Of a stretch of DNA of 37,463 nt, positions 10,906 through 21,839 are shown piece after piece. Positions within the stretch are counted from its first letter, which is position 1. Every line of letters begins with the position of its first letter. A model generated the notes under the pieces. It saw nothing but the letters and a program-made list of their open reading frames with translations. It was not told where the DNA came from and ran no database searches. Origin of the DNA: Funneliformis mosseae (Eukaryota > Glomeromycota > Glomeromycetes > Glomerales > Glomeraceae); assembly GCA_910592005.1 (NCBI GenBank), contig CAJVPP010000286.1:1-37463 (forward strand), in the 5' to 3' direction. The translations under genes and the position numbers were made by a program.

Positions 10906-11518
10906 TAGTATTTCACAAAATCAGATCAGATCAGATTTTCATCTTTTAGAATCTGAATCTGATCTAAATCTAACAGATCTGTTAAAATCCAAATCTGATC
11001 TGAATCTGATAGATTGAATCTCAAATCTGAATTTGACAGATCAGTTTAAATCCAAATCTGATCTGATCTGAATTCAAAAGTATTATTGAAAAAATGAATT
11101 TTCAGTTCAAAAGAGATCTAAAAATGTTTCTTTTCAATGAAAGGAACCTTTTCAGCTCTAAAAGAATTCTGAAAAGTTGTTTCTTTTTATTAAAAGAAAC
11201 CTTTCAGCTCTAAAAGAGTTTTAAAAAGTCATTCTTTTTTAATAAAAGGAACCTTTTTAGCTCTTAAAGAGTTCTAAAAGTCGTTTTTTTTCATTGAAAG
11301 AAACTTTCAGCCCTAAAAGAGTTCTGAAAATTCGTTTCTTTTCAATAAAAAGAACTTTTCAGTTCTAAAAGAAATCTGAAAATTTGTTTCTTTTCAATAA
11401 AAGAAAACAAAATTTTGGCTCTAAAGAAGTTTAAAAATTCATCCCTTTTCATTGAAAAGGAACTTTTCAGTTTTAAAAAAGTTAAATTCAGATCTAATTG
11501 AATCCATGTAGAATACTA
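10906..11518. mobile_element. hAT-like non-autonomous element, GATCTGAATC family
   Basis: Left end TAGTATTTCACA at 10906 and right end read inward TAGTATTCTACA, ending at 11518, match at 10 of 12 with two transitions. Flanks ACTATAAA (10898-10905) and GCTATAAA (11519-11526) form an 8-bp duplication with one transition. The left subterminal block (10918-11075) is packed with AGATCAGATC/GATCTGAATC words in both orientations; the right block is short (11490-11510). A tandem array of about 57 bp fills the middle. The first five bases, TAGTA, deviate from the usual hAT end at position 5. No transposase is present. Confidence 0.75.
11080..11490. repeat. Minisatellite of about 57 bp inside the hAT-like element
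   Basis: About seven units share AAAGGAACCTTTTCAGCTCT followed by AAAAGAGTTCTGAAAAGTCG and TTTCTTTTCATTGA, with scattered transitions and small indels. The unit is unrelated to the 30-bp unit of the neighbouring elements, but it occupies the same place, between the subterminal word blocks. Confidence 0.8.
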
Positions 11519-11526
11519 GCTATAAA

Positions 11527-12106
11527 AAAAGAATTCTTATACTTAAAATAAATTTAAAATATAATACCTTAAATGATGAAAGTTGAACAGTTCTTTTAAG
11601 GTTTATAATCTAAATTTTATATTACTTTTATTATTATTACTCTATGTGATTTAGAAAAAGTAATTAATAGAGCTCATTTCATAAAAATAGTATTATTTTA
11701 AAATACTATTCTATTAATTTTCTCCTTAAGCAAAGCTTACTTAAATCAAAATAAAAACTATAAAGAAAAATAATCTACTAATATACTGTAACTTATTAAT
11801 AAAAATAATAAATAGATGATCAAAAAATTCAAACAATTGTTATTTAATACTACTGTAACTTCTAAATCTATCAATAATTATAAATAATAATTAAAAAAAT
11901 TGTCTTAATAATAATACTTCTAAAAATAGTAGACGTAATTATTACTAAGAATATAAAAATTGTGAGTATTTGAAGCTTTTATTTAATGTAACATAAAAAT
12001 AAAATGTATTACATATATTACAGAAAAAATTAAATGTATCACAAAAACTAAATGTATCACAAAAAATGATATATAACTGAAGATCTAAAAATAATAATTA
12101 ACAAAT
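11527..12106. other. AT-rich 3' flank of the Helitron relic
   Basis: No gene is seen. If the Helitron whose gene ends at 12107 is complete on this side, its CTRR-type 3' end and hairpin should lie here; I did not find a convincing one. ATGTATCACA occurs three times near 12000-12060 as a short tandem motif. Confidence 0.4.
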
Positions 12107-15100
12107 TTATGTTAAAAGAGGAATCAGAAATATTAAACACTTCTCTTCAATTATCCTTTCATATAACCTCTTATAAGTTTTAATATGCAAAAACCTTTTA
12201 AGTGAAAATGAGCTATAAAGTATATTTTTGAGAGTACAGATATAAGATATTATAATAAATAAAAGGTTAACAGCAAACTCTTTATTTTTTAGATTAATTA
12301 TGATTTTTTCCAATGTTAGACCTAACTTTATGCACTGTGATTACTTATATAAGACAAATAGGAAGTTGTAAGCAGTTGTAAAAATCTTTTTTCTCATTCT
12401 AAGTATGTTAAATTAGTGCAATTAGAATAAGATTTTATTAATTTCAGTTATTATAATAGAACTAGTATATTTATCAAATTCTATTAGAATAGTAATAGGT
12501 AAAAAAAGGTAGGTTCTGAGTTTATTTAAAAATAATTTCGTGAATAATACTCACTAATTCACTAACTAAACTAATCTCAGTTTATAAGTTAGTCCTTAGT
12601 ATAACCTTTGAACTTATTGATAAAAGTAAGTAAAATTGAGACCTTTTACTATATCTGAATTAGCTTTACAAGCTTTACTATCACTTATATGAATTACATT
12701 AATCCTAATAATAGGGTTATTTAAGAATATAAGCTTGTTAAGGTTAAATTCATCAATATCAGATCTATAAGGTATAATATATGTAGTATTAGAGAATCAA
12801 GCATAGTTTAAAGAGGCTAATATGTCTAGAGTATTAAAAAATCACATAATAAATAATAACTAGTCATTTTCAATCGATTTACTATTATACAAATATAATA
12901 AGAAATCTTTAAATTTATGTTACTTTTTAATCACTAAATTGGTATTAAATAATATCAAGATAATAGACTTCGTAAATTATTAATAAACTGTAATAGTATC
13001 ATTTGATAAAAAATTCTAATATAGAATTTAAGAATACATTAGTTCATCAAGTATAAGTAGAAGTTAATTAAAATCTCTGACAAGAATCACAGATCGTCTA
13101 CTAAAAATTTAATTTTTATATTTTAGAAAGGTTTAACATAAACATAAATCAACTAAGACAAGCATGTAATGCTTAACTATACTTTTTTTGTTAATAATAA
13201 AATAGTATATATTATCTAATTTTTTTCAGATTTTTGTCAGTAAAATTAAAACTTTTGCTAGATATTAAAATAGAAAAGAATGAATGAATCTTTAAACTAT
13301 AAATATTAAATGCTGCAATACTAGTTAGAGCAAGTAGTATAATAGGCAAATTAATAATATTATGATCACAAGCAATTTTACAAAACCAATCTTAAATCAT
13401 TTTGATTAAAAAGACTTTCATATACTAGCAATTCTTAATATAATAAATTTGAGCAGATTAATATATTCTTAATCAGTAAGTAAAATAATGTAATAAAATT
13501 TAATTTATCTATATACTAATATCTGATTTTTATTTAAAAGATCAGAGATTTGCTACATAATTAAGCAAAGAAGCATTATTAAGATTGGTAAACTGTGAGT
13601 TATAATATAAAATTAGGAATGATAATAAGATTAAGATTAGGATAACTTATTCTAAGATCAATAATTTAATTATAATTATGATTAATATCATAGAAACTCA
13701 AATTAAAAGCAATTTTAAATTCTATATTAGATCATATCTCTAAAAAGATCATCCAATTAAGATAGATTTTTTCCTTAATATTGTTTAGATCTTTACAATC
13801 CTGATCATTTTCATTATCAATAGCATTATTTTTAAAGTATTTATAGGTAATTAAATAAATCTGAAAATTTGATTATTTCATATTAATAATCAAAGAAATC
13901 AGATCAAGAAACATTATTATTATTAGTCAATATATTTAAATTACAATGGCTAATATGAAAGAGGACTTTAATATAACAATAATCTTTTAATTATATACTA
14001 TTATAATAAAGAATACAGTCAAACACATACTATATTTTCACTTAGCATATTTTCTAATGATCTTTACAATAATGATATTTTAGATACAATTAAAAAGTAA
14101 AAGATTCTTAAGTTCAGTGGTATAATCCTAATATTTTTGCAGAGAAGATAGCATAATCTGACTGATTTCTTCATTTGCCAAAATGAAAGATGCTTCTGAT
14201 TCACAAAGTCATTGAGAAATATCTTTATTACAATTTAAAAAGATAAACTGATAGCTGAAACAGTAAAAGGGAGACCTAGAAGTAGATAGTACATTTCCTG
14301 TGCAGATATATCAAATTTTATAATAGTTTAAAGTAATAAACATTGAACAATACTAAGAGACAAATTACATAGATTACTATTATTGAGAATTTTAGTTAAT
14401 TATATCTAAAAAGGTAGTAAAACAAGATTCAGATTTACTCATGTATTTTATAATATAAGCAACTTTGATGCTTAGGATAGGTTTCAAGTCAATATTTATA
14501 TGCTAATTTTGAAAATGCAAGTAATTATAAGGATTAATAAACAGATTATTTCTTATAGTAATTAATTTTAGTTGTCTATTATCATTTTGTATATATGTAT
14601 TTTAACAATTATTTTCAGATATCTAAAGTTGCAAAATTGATATTCTGAATGATCAATATGAAGACAATAAGATATGCTATATTACGTATACTGTTGCAGC
14701 TTGTTAATTAAATTAATATAATTCTCAATGTCATATAACAGCCTATTAGAATATTTTTAATAAGAATAATACTTAGGATCAGTGTATTAAGATCAGAATT
14801 AATTGTAATAACTAAAAAATCCAGGTATTAAATTACATTAATCATTGATTCTTCATTCTCTTTCATTCTTTTTCAATTAATAATAAGAGCACCTCTCCTT
14901 TTAGTAATATTATAAATATGAGAACTTTATAATATTATTATTCATAATAGATTTCTAATCTTCAAAATTCTATTTAAGAACTAATACTTTGTTAAAAAAT
15001 AGTTTGAAGTATCATTTCAAAAAACTAAGCAATAATATAAGAATTATTAATTGAGTTTTAGTATTTATAGGTGATCACTTTCTGTTTAGATAACATACTC

Positions 15101-15290
15101 AGAGAATTTTTATGTAGCATAAGCTTGTATAGATCAGGTTAATAGAAATTAGCAATGCTAAAGGTAAAAAATAGCATATTATCTATTCCTAATTGATTAA
15201 TTATTTCTTTTTAATTTTGATTAATGTCTGTTATAAAATTGACAAAAATCACACAAACCTTTTCTAAAATATATGATTTTATTTGCTATA
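12107..15290 (-). pseudogene. Helitron Rep / Pif1-type helicase relic
   Basis: Helitrons are rolling-circle DNA transposons encoding one large protein: an HUH Rep nuclease fused to a Pif1-family helicase. On the minus strand the order is preserved. A Helitron-like N-terminal motif FFTF lies near 15150-15172. The HxH site appears as SHIY at 14912-14923, with the second His lost to Tyr. The two-tyrosine motif YIIKYMSK is intact at 14434-14457. DISAQE and LLGLPF follow at 14270-14312. A decayed Walker A (KSF context, 13398-13428), APTGIAAFN-like LTSIAAFN (about 13325-13350), GDFNQLP-like RDFN (13030-13090) and a TVHK motif (about 12325-12340) complete the helicase. The C-terminal 68 codons (12107-12313) remain open, with NKEFAVNL matching the Pif1 NKEFAAGL segment. 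Many stops and frameshifts make it dead. Confidence 0.8.
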
Positions 15291-16447
15291 TAATTATTAT
15301 TCTTAAGCATTTCTATAAATATTTAATAATATACTAACTATTATTTAAACTTTACTTTACATACACTTTTGTTCTATTGCAAGATTCTTTAACATATTTG
15401 TAAATTTAAAGTAAAGTAGCACTAATGAGCATGACAAATAAATTAGCTATCTTTATATATTCACCTAGCAAAAATGATTAACTTTTTCAAAATCATTAAA
15501 AAAAAAACTGATATAAAAAATAAATAATCAACAATTATTTAAATCTGCTAATAAAAGAAAAAAAAATTAATTAATTAATATAATTAAATGTAGATTATTT
15601 AAAATAAAAAGTTTTTTAAATTACATTTTTAAATTTTGCATAAATGCAATTTTTTTTTTCTTTTTTTTACTAATATTTATACATAATATTTTTATATTAA
15701 GCTTTTATTTATAAATATCTTTATATTAAAATTATAAATAAAGCTTATACTACTGTATATCAAAATTTAAAATTTATTATCAAACCTTTTATTAAAATTA
15801 GTTTCATTTTGATAAATTTTTAACTTTAATATTTAATATTTTTATTATTAAATTTTTAATTTATTTTTTACTATTTATTTAATGATAGGAATTTGCTTGC
15901 AATTTTAATAAGTTTTAATTAATTTAATTTAAAATTTTACTAAATAACTTATCCTTTTCTTTTTTTTTATTTTTCTTAAATATATTATAATATTTATTAT
16001 AAAAATATTATTTTTAAATAGTTTTAATTTAAAAACATTTTATTAAAGTAAAAACTTTTGTATTATTAAATATATATATAATTTTTTATAAATATTAAAT
16101 AAAATTTTATTCAAATTTAAATTATTTGTATATAATTTTTATAGTTTTAACTTTTATATAATAATTTAATAAAAAATATTTATTATAATAAATAAATATT
16201 TCTTTTTTATAGTCTTTAATTATTTATTTATTTAATAATTTTATATAAATAATTTATCAGTTTTTATATAAAAATACAGTAAAAATATATTAATTATTAT
16301 TTTAAAAAAAATAATATTAATTAAATAATAATTAAAATTAATTAATTATTTAGTTTTAAATAAAACATTTATATACAAATATATTAATATAAAAAATAAT
16401 AATAAATAATATTATATTATTTTTTATAAACTTTAATATATGATTTG
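15291..16447. other. AT-rich sequence with one orphan transposon end
   Basis: Position 15461-15474 reads TCACCTAGCAAAAA, the same end as the element at 3878-4852, but I find no inverted partner before 16448. The 15291-15460 part may hold more of the Helitron N-terminus. The rest is A/T simple sequence without a gene. Confidence 0.5.
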
Positions 16448-17796
16448 TATAGCTCAAAACCTCTAATCACAGCAAATTTGGTATCCACTTTTTAAAATGT
16501 ATCTACTCTTTGAAAAATGAAGTTATTTCTAAAGTACTATCGTACTTACTTTAATGTATTTTATCTCTAGCTTTCGAATTATGATGAGATTTTTTAAATA
16601 CAATCACCCCTTAAAAGGCTATTATCAAATCTTCAGATGAAAAATTTCCTTAATTGTATATAGTAGATTTTCAAAATTTAGCACCAATAATATTTTTGCA
16701 TCTATTGCTTAAATAAGCTGGAAAATCATTTTTCTGAACTTAATTTTTTTTGGAATTTTGTTATGCTACCACTTTCAAAACGCAAAAAATAAATAAAAGT
16801 TTAGCTAAAGATAAATGAAAAAAAAAATCAAAACTTTACTGTGTCTTTAGAAAATTCAAATATTAATGATAATTTGGAGTGAAAAAATGAGAAAGAAGTC
16901 TTATAGGGAGACGATAAGTTAGATGAAAAGACTGAAACTTTTGTTAAAGTTTTATTAAATGGAATGAAAAACTACATACCTCTTTCTTGAAAAGCTGTTT
17001 ATATTGGAAATTCCATTCAAACAAAAAAATGAAAAAGAGCATAAGCTAAAAAACTTTTGGCTAAAAATGGTCAACTAATAATGAATTTCTTTAATCTATC
17101 TTAACTCCAACCTCATGCATCTAATGATTTGATAAATCTGATTAGGAATCAAACCAATCTGATAATCAGGAATCTGAACATAAAGATCATTGCGAATATA
17201 GATAATTAATTAAATTTGTTGAAAAGGAATTAAAGTAAAGCAATCTTGATAGTGGTTATAAGCTAAGATTAACTGCTTTATTGCAATATCTAAGGCTTAT
17301 TAATCATAAAGAGCCAAAAATTAAAGCAAACCTCTGTATTGTATGGCAATTAAATAAAGGATCATATTTTGCACATTATCTTAAAGTATGGGAAAAATTA
17401 GTAAGGAATGGTAAGACCATTCCAATTTCTAAATGGGAAAAATATTGCAAAATTCAAAGTTTACTTAATGACGAAGATATTCAAATTTAGATAGCAACAT
17501 ATTTACGTAAAAACAAATTTGAATTTTATGTTACTAATTTTATTGATTATATAAAGAATATTGTTTTTTTGTCACTTGAAATTGAACAGAAAACAACAAT
17601 AAGGTTTGAATTAAATAATTTATTTTACCAAGTGAAAATTTAATTAAATTCTTGAATTTAGCACAAAAACTGCAAGAAAATGGCTTAAGAAAATGGGGTT
17701 TGAGTTTAAACAATTTACTAAAAGTGTTTATGTTGATGATCATGAAAGACCTGATATAATTAAATATAGGTTAAAGTTTCTGAAACAAATGGTAAG

Positions 17797-17869
17797 GTAA
17801 AAACTTTTTAGTGGTTTTTTTGTTTCAAAATAAATTCTTTTTTAATTGAATTAATTTTTATTAATCCAG
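17797..17869 (+). other. Intron 1 of the DDE transposase relic, 73 bp
   Basis: GTAAAAAC at the 5' side and TTAATCCAG at the 3' side frame a stretch whose removal joins FLKQMV to YEKLMPKF, restoring the family's continuous sequence. The length is normal for fungal introns. Its presence shows the copy came by DNA transposition and not by reverse transcription. Confidence 0.75.
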
Positions 17870-18226
17870 TTATGAAAAATTAATGCCGAAATTTGATGAT
17901 AATGATTTGGAAATTCAATTAATCCTGATTTGCAAGAGAATGAATATTTGCATATTTTGGTAATTTATGATGAAACCACTTTTTATTCTAATGATAGAAG
18001 GTGATCTGGATAGGCATCACATGGAAAACAATCTCTTTGTAAAAAAAGAAGAGGAAGAGCTATTTATATTAGTAACTTTTTATGTGAAATAGTTTGATAA
18101 TTATAATTAAATGAAGAACAAAAACTTTTAGAAAGTGCAAACAATATTTCACACGAAGCTAGAGTAATTATGAATCCAGGAATAAATAATGATGGTAAGT
18201 GAAATATTGAATTATTAGTTCAACAA

Positions 18227-18290
18227 GTAATTTGTTTCATTTTACTTTATTTTAATTATTTTTTATTAACTTAATTTATTGGTTTCATAG
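18227..18290 (+). other. Intron 2 of the DDE transposase relic, 64 bp
   Basis: It starts GTAATTTG after ELLVQQ and ends TTTCATAG before VVNRAIPIFEA. Splicing restores the conserved reading across the junction, between the first and second catalytic Asp. Confidence 0.8.
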
Positions 18291-18765
18291 GTTGTTAATC
18301 GTGCAATTCCAATATTTGAAGCAATTCATCCTAAAGCTATTACAATTTTCACGTTTGATAATTCTACTTCTCATGGTACATTTAGCTCTGATGCTCTTAT
18401 TGTAAACTGTATGAATGTGGGACCAGGTGGAAAATGAGGAATACTGTCTTTAATGGTCAAGTCCAATTTATGAATTTTCCTGATGATTTTCCTGAAGAAT
18501 CTTTTCGTGAAAAACCAAAGGAATAAAACAAATTTTATATAAATATAAACTATTAAGACCAGGTATAAAAGGCTTTTGTAAAAATAAGAATTCATTGAAT
18601 AATTAATGCTGTATGCAATATATATTAGAAAATCAACCTGACTTTCTTGTTCAAAAATATATGATTCAAGAAATTATTGAACACAAAAGTCACAAAGTGA
18701 TTTTTTATCCAAAATTTTATTGTGAACTTAATTATATTGAAATGTATTGAGGAGCTGCAAAATGT

Positions 18766-19256
18766 TGTTAATATTACTCTTTCCATTGAATAAGTTAACT
18801 ATGATTTGAAGTCAGAAGGTAATAGCTATGACTTAAATCCAATCAACTTGACACGCTGTTTATCAGAGTTTATTTAGTTAACAAGAAATAAATTATAAGT
18901 TTTATGTTTGCAAAAATGTTAAGAGTGTTTATTATTGTTATTGAATACAATATTGAGAACTTATTGGAATCTCTTTTGAATCTGTATAGAATCTGTCCTT
19001 TTTTTAAGGCATTTTCATGCCCTTTATATAGGAAAATTACAATTAAGAAAATCTATAGTAAATATGATACTACTGACAATAATAACAGAGCTAATAGATA
19101 TGCTAATTATATTAGATATTATATAAATAATAATAATGATATAAATAATAGAAATATAATAAATAATATGTGTATCCTATTTGGTAGATATGACAGATTT
19201 GGCAGATTTGGCATATATATCATATTTGACAGGTTCATCAATTTTTGCCAGTTTCA
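18766..19256 (+). repeat. Solo LTR-like repeat R1, copy 2, inside the transposase
   Basis: The repeat begins TGTTAATATTACTC and ends GCCAGTTTCA, so it has the TG...CA ends of an LTR, plus a TATATAGG box near 19025. It lies exactly between codons of the transposase: before it the frame reads GAAKC and after it YSRNNCDYT. The flanks ATGT (18762-18765) and ACAT (19257-19260) are best explained as a 4-5 bp duplication of ACGT, whose CpG decayed to TpG in one copy and CpA in the other. The open frame 18904-19290 is a chimera of LTR and transposase sequence, not a gene. Confidence 0.75.
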
Positions 19257-19739
19257 ACATTATTCAAGAAATAATTGTGACTATACATAGAATAGATTGC
19301 AGCAAGTTGTTCTTATTACGTTAAATCAAGTTTCTTTATTGAAAATAAGAGCATTTGCTAGAAAATTTTATAGATATATGGATGCATATAGAAATGGATT
19401 AAATGTAAAGCAAGTAGAATATGCTATAAAAAAGTATAAAAGACGTCGCATAATTCCCAATAACATACTTTATGATATTTTAATAAATTCTTAATTTTTT
19501 TAAAGTTAGCTAAAATTATAATAAATTCTTAATGCTGGCTAAAATCATGTGATTTTTTTTAAAAAATAAATTTGATACCTGATATTGAAAGTTGCTACAA
19601 CTAGAAGTCTCAAGCTATATTAATTAATATCAATTTATAAAAATCAGAAAACAATCAAATTTAGCTTAATTTTAGCTATCAGATTTTAATTGATTTAGAA
19701 TATTTTAATAAGTAATACTATAGTATAATTGAACAAGAA

Positions 19740-20200
19740 AGAATAAAAGAATCATTTTAAATGAACAATTTTCTTATCATTCATTTAGAATAATATATCA
19801 ATTATTCTAAATGAATAATTTTCTTATTATTCATTTAAATGATAATTTAATTTTTTATATAAATTATTTTCTTATCATTCATTTAAATTATAATTTAATT
19901 ATTTTAATTGAATTATTTCTTATCGTTCATTTAGAATAATATAAGACCTTTGTAATAGAAAAAAAGGAAATAGCTGAAAAAAATAAAAAATGAATTAATG
20001 GCAATTCTGAACATATTTTGACCTAAAAATCATATTTAGCATATAAAAGTAAAATTAAGTTTTTCTAGTTATTTCTTTTCTATTGTAAAAATATTATATT
20101 ATTATCATTTCAATTAAATGAATTTTTTATAGTTCATTTAGAATAATAATATCAATCATTCTAAATAAACAATTTTCTTATCATTTGTTTAAAATAAATT
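19740..20200. repeat. Palindrome-rich repeat cluster with ATTCATTTAGAATAAT
   Basis: The word ATTCATTTAGAATAAT and its exact complement form a 16-bp perfect inverted pair at 19779-19816, separated by 6 bp. Variants recur with CAATTTTCTTATCATTCATT at intervals through 20200. Near 19950-19980 and 20058-20091 a longer inverted pair (ATAGAAAA ... CTGAAAAA and its complement) surrounds about 80 bp and may be a small MITE sitting in the cluster. Outer transposon ends were not resolved. Confidence 0.6.
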
Positions 20201-20204
20201 ATCT

Positions 20205-20370
20205 AAAATTTCAGATTAATCTAAAATTTTCAATTCAATTCAGATTTGCCTCAGTTTAGGTTAGTTTTATAATCTGAAAAAAATCTGAATTGAATTAAAA
20301 ATTTTTAGATTGATTTTTTTACAATATAAAATTGAATTGAATTCGATCTAAATTGAAAATTTTTAATTTT
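20205..20370. repeat. AATCTGAATT word cluster
   Basis: Words CAGATT/AATCTG and TTCAATTCAATTCAG occur in both orientations, the same style as the subterminal blocks of the hAT-like elements here but with a different word. No TIR or 8-bp duplication was found, so it may be one end of a broken element whose body is the preceding ATTCATTTAGAATAAT cluster. Confidence 0.5.
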
Positions 20371-21510
20371 TAAATAATTTATTTACTTAATAGATCATGT
20401 AAAATAAGTCAATAATAAGATTAGAAATATTGATTATTCTAAAATTAATAGCAAATATTTTTTAAATTATATATATATATTTATTAAAAGGGTTAAAAAT
20501 GCTTTAACATTTATATAATTTGAATAAAATATTGCTATATCATATATGATAATAATTTTAATTCAAGAATTTTGAATAAATATCTTATTAAATATTTTTA
20601 ATTTACATTTTTTGATCATTAATAAATCTTATCAAAAATTAATCAATATCCACTAAAGTTGTGATCTTTAATTATACCTTATTAATCATATAATTAAAAA
20701 TAATTTACAAAGTTAACGAAGTGAATAAATTAGATCAATATGATAAAATGGTTAACATTAATCTATTTTATATATTAGATAGATTAATTATAATCATTAT
20801 ATTTATTAATATAATTTATTTAATAGAGTTATTATATTTATCTTATTTATATTTATATTATATTTATAATATTTTATTTTATATAAATTTCTTGTATTTT
20901 CTCTTAAGTTAAAAAGTAACTTGAGATAAGATTTTAAGATAAACTAAGAGTTCAATAAAGGAATCATATAAATTTATTTACTATTATTTTTTGTTATGTC
21001 TTTATATAGATATAATTATAATAAAGTTTTATATTTAATTTAATGTATTGAATTAAAAGGTAATCATTTAAGTTTATAAATATCTAAAAAAAATTCTTTA
21101 TATTTACTAAATTTTTTATGTTCAAATATTAAAAATTAATTTTTATAGATCATATTTTAATGCAATTTTTTAACATTAATATTAGTTTTAAATTGTTTTT
21201 AAAAATAAATAAAAAATTTGAAATTAATATTTATAATGAAGGAATATAATAAAAAATGTAAGAAATAAATGTCTAGTTACTATTATTGAAGTTAATTTAA
21301 GTAAAATTGTAAATCTTTATAAATTACTTACTATTTAAAATAAAAGTCTATAAATAAAATTTTAAATAAAAAAAAGATGATTCTAAATTGATTCAAATTT
21401 AAAAAAAATTCTGAATTTATGATACTTAAAAATTTATTTTTAAAAAATCAAATCAGATCTCTATATTAATTATAATAAAAATAGATAATATATATAAAAA
21501 TTATATAATA
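20371..21510. other. AT-rich sequence, no gene seen
   Basis: Simple AT-rich DNA. The open frame at 20721-20912 is Ile/Tyr/Leu-rich because of TTATATTTA repeats and shows no family motif. I see no transposon ends or tandem array. Confidence 0.5.
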
Positions 21511-21725
21511 AATAAGATTAGAGTTCTAGACGAGTTAAGTTAACTCATAAGTCAGATAAGCTAAATCGAGTTTAAATTAAGTTGAGTTTATGTTTTTTTG
21601 ATTTGATGATTTGCAAGTCAAGCCAAATTCAAGTCAAGTTAAATATTTAACTTGATTCGATTTAAATTCAACTTAATTCAAGTTAACTTAAATTGACTTG
21701 AAATAGTATTATTTTTAAGGATATT

Positions 21726-21838
21726 AAAATCCAGTCTAGTCCTAGTTTAGTCCTAAAACTCTCAGTTTATAGGACTTAGATTCTAGAACTGGATTCTAGG
21801 ATCAGGTTCCAAAACTGCAATTCTAGGATTACAGTCCT
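21726..21838. repeat. AGGACT/AGTCCT word block nested in the hAT-like element
   Basis: AGTCCT occurs at least twice and AGGACT once, with TTCTAGGAT and GATTCTAG variants, again in both orientations within about 110 bp. It resembles a subterminal block of yet another family nested beside the AAGTCAA block. The inverted read GAGAGTTTTAGGAC could be its end, but no partner end was found. Confidence 0.5.
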
Positions 21839-21839
21839 T

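Larger units (their letters stand above)
16763..19494 (+). pseudogene. DDE transposase relic with two introns
   Basis: The product would cut and join DNA at the element's ends. The probable start at 16763 gives MLPLSKRKK, then an N-terminal region (KAVYIGNS, about 16990-17015), a DNA-binding part (TALLQYLRLINHKEPKIKAN, 17272-17330) and an RKWLKKMGFEFK segment near 17670-17706. The catalytic triad is visible: Asp in YDETTFYSND (17969), Asp in FDNSTSHG (18357) and Glu in ELNYIEMY (18739), a variant of the NPIE motif of Tc1/mariner-like transposases. The last part, from FARKFYRYMDAYRNGLNVKQ, ends at 19494. Similar proteins are widespread in basidiomycetes and Glomeromycotina. Stops include several Trp codons turned to TGA or TAG (16990, 18016, 18199 and 18748 regions) and frameshifts near 17150, 17925, 18435 and 18520. 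The LTR at 18766 splits the conserved C-terminal part. Confidence 0.85.
16448..19619 (+). mobile_element. Tc1/mariner-like DDE transposon with 32-bp TIRs, interrupted by a solo LTR
   Basis: The left end at 16448-16479 starts TATAGCTCAAAACC and the right end at 19588-19619, read inward, starts TATAGCTTGAGACT. Over 32 bp they differ at nine positions, eight of them transitions. TA dinucleotides bound both ends, as expected for the Tc1/mariner/IS630 group. Between the ends lies a single decayed transposase gene in the plus orientation. Removing the inserted LTR leaves an element of about 2.68 kb. It is full length but inactive. Confidence 0.82.

Noticed and set aside
18371..18595. Minus-strand frame of 74 codons
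   Set aside because: It is antisense to the DDE transposase relic and has no independent support.
18904..19290. Open frame of 128 codons
   Set aside because: It runs from the inserted LTR into transposase sequence (YSRNNCDYT), so it is an accidental chimera.
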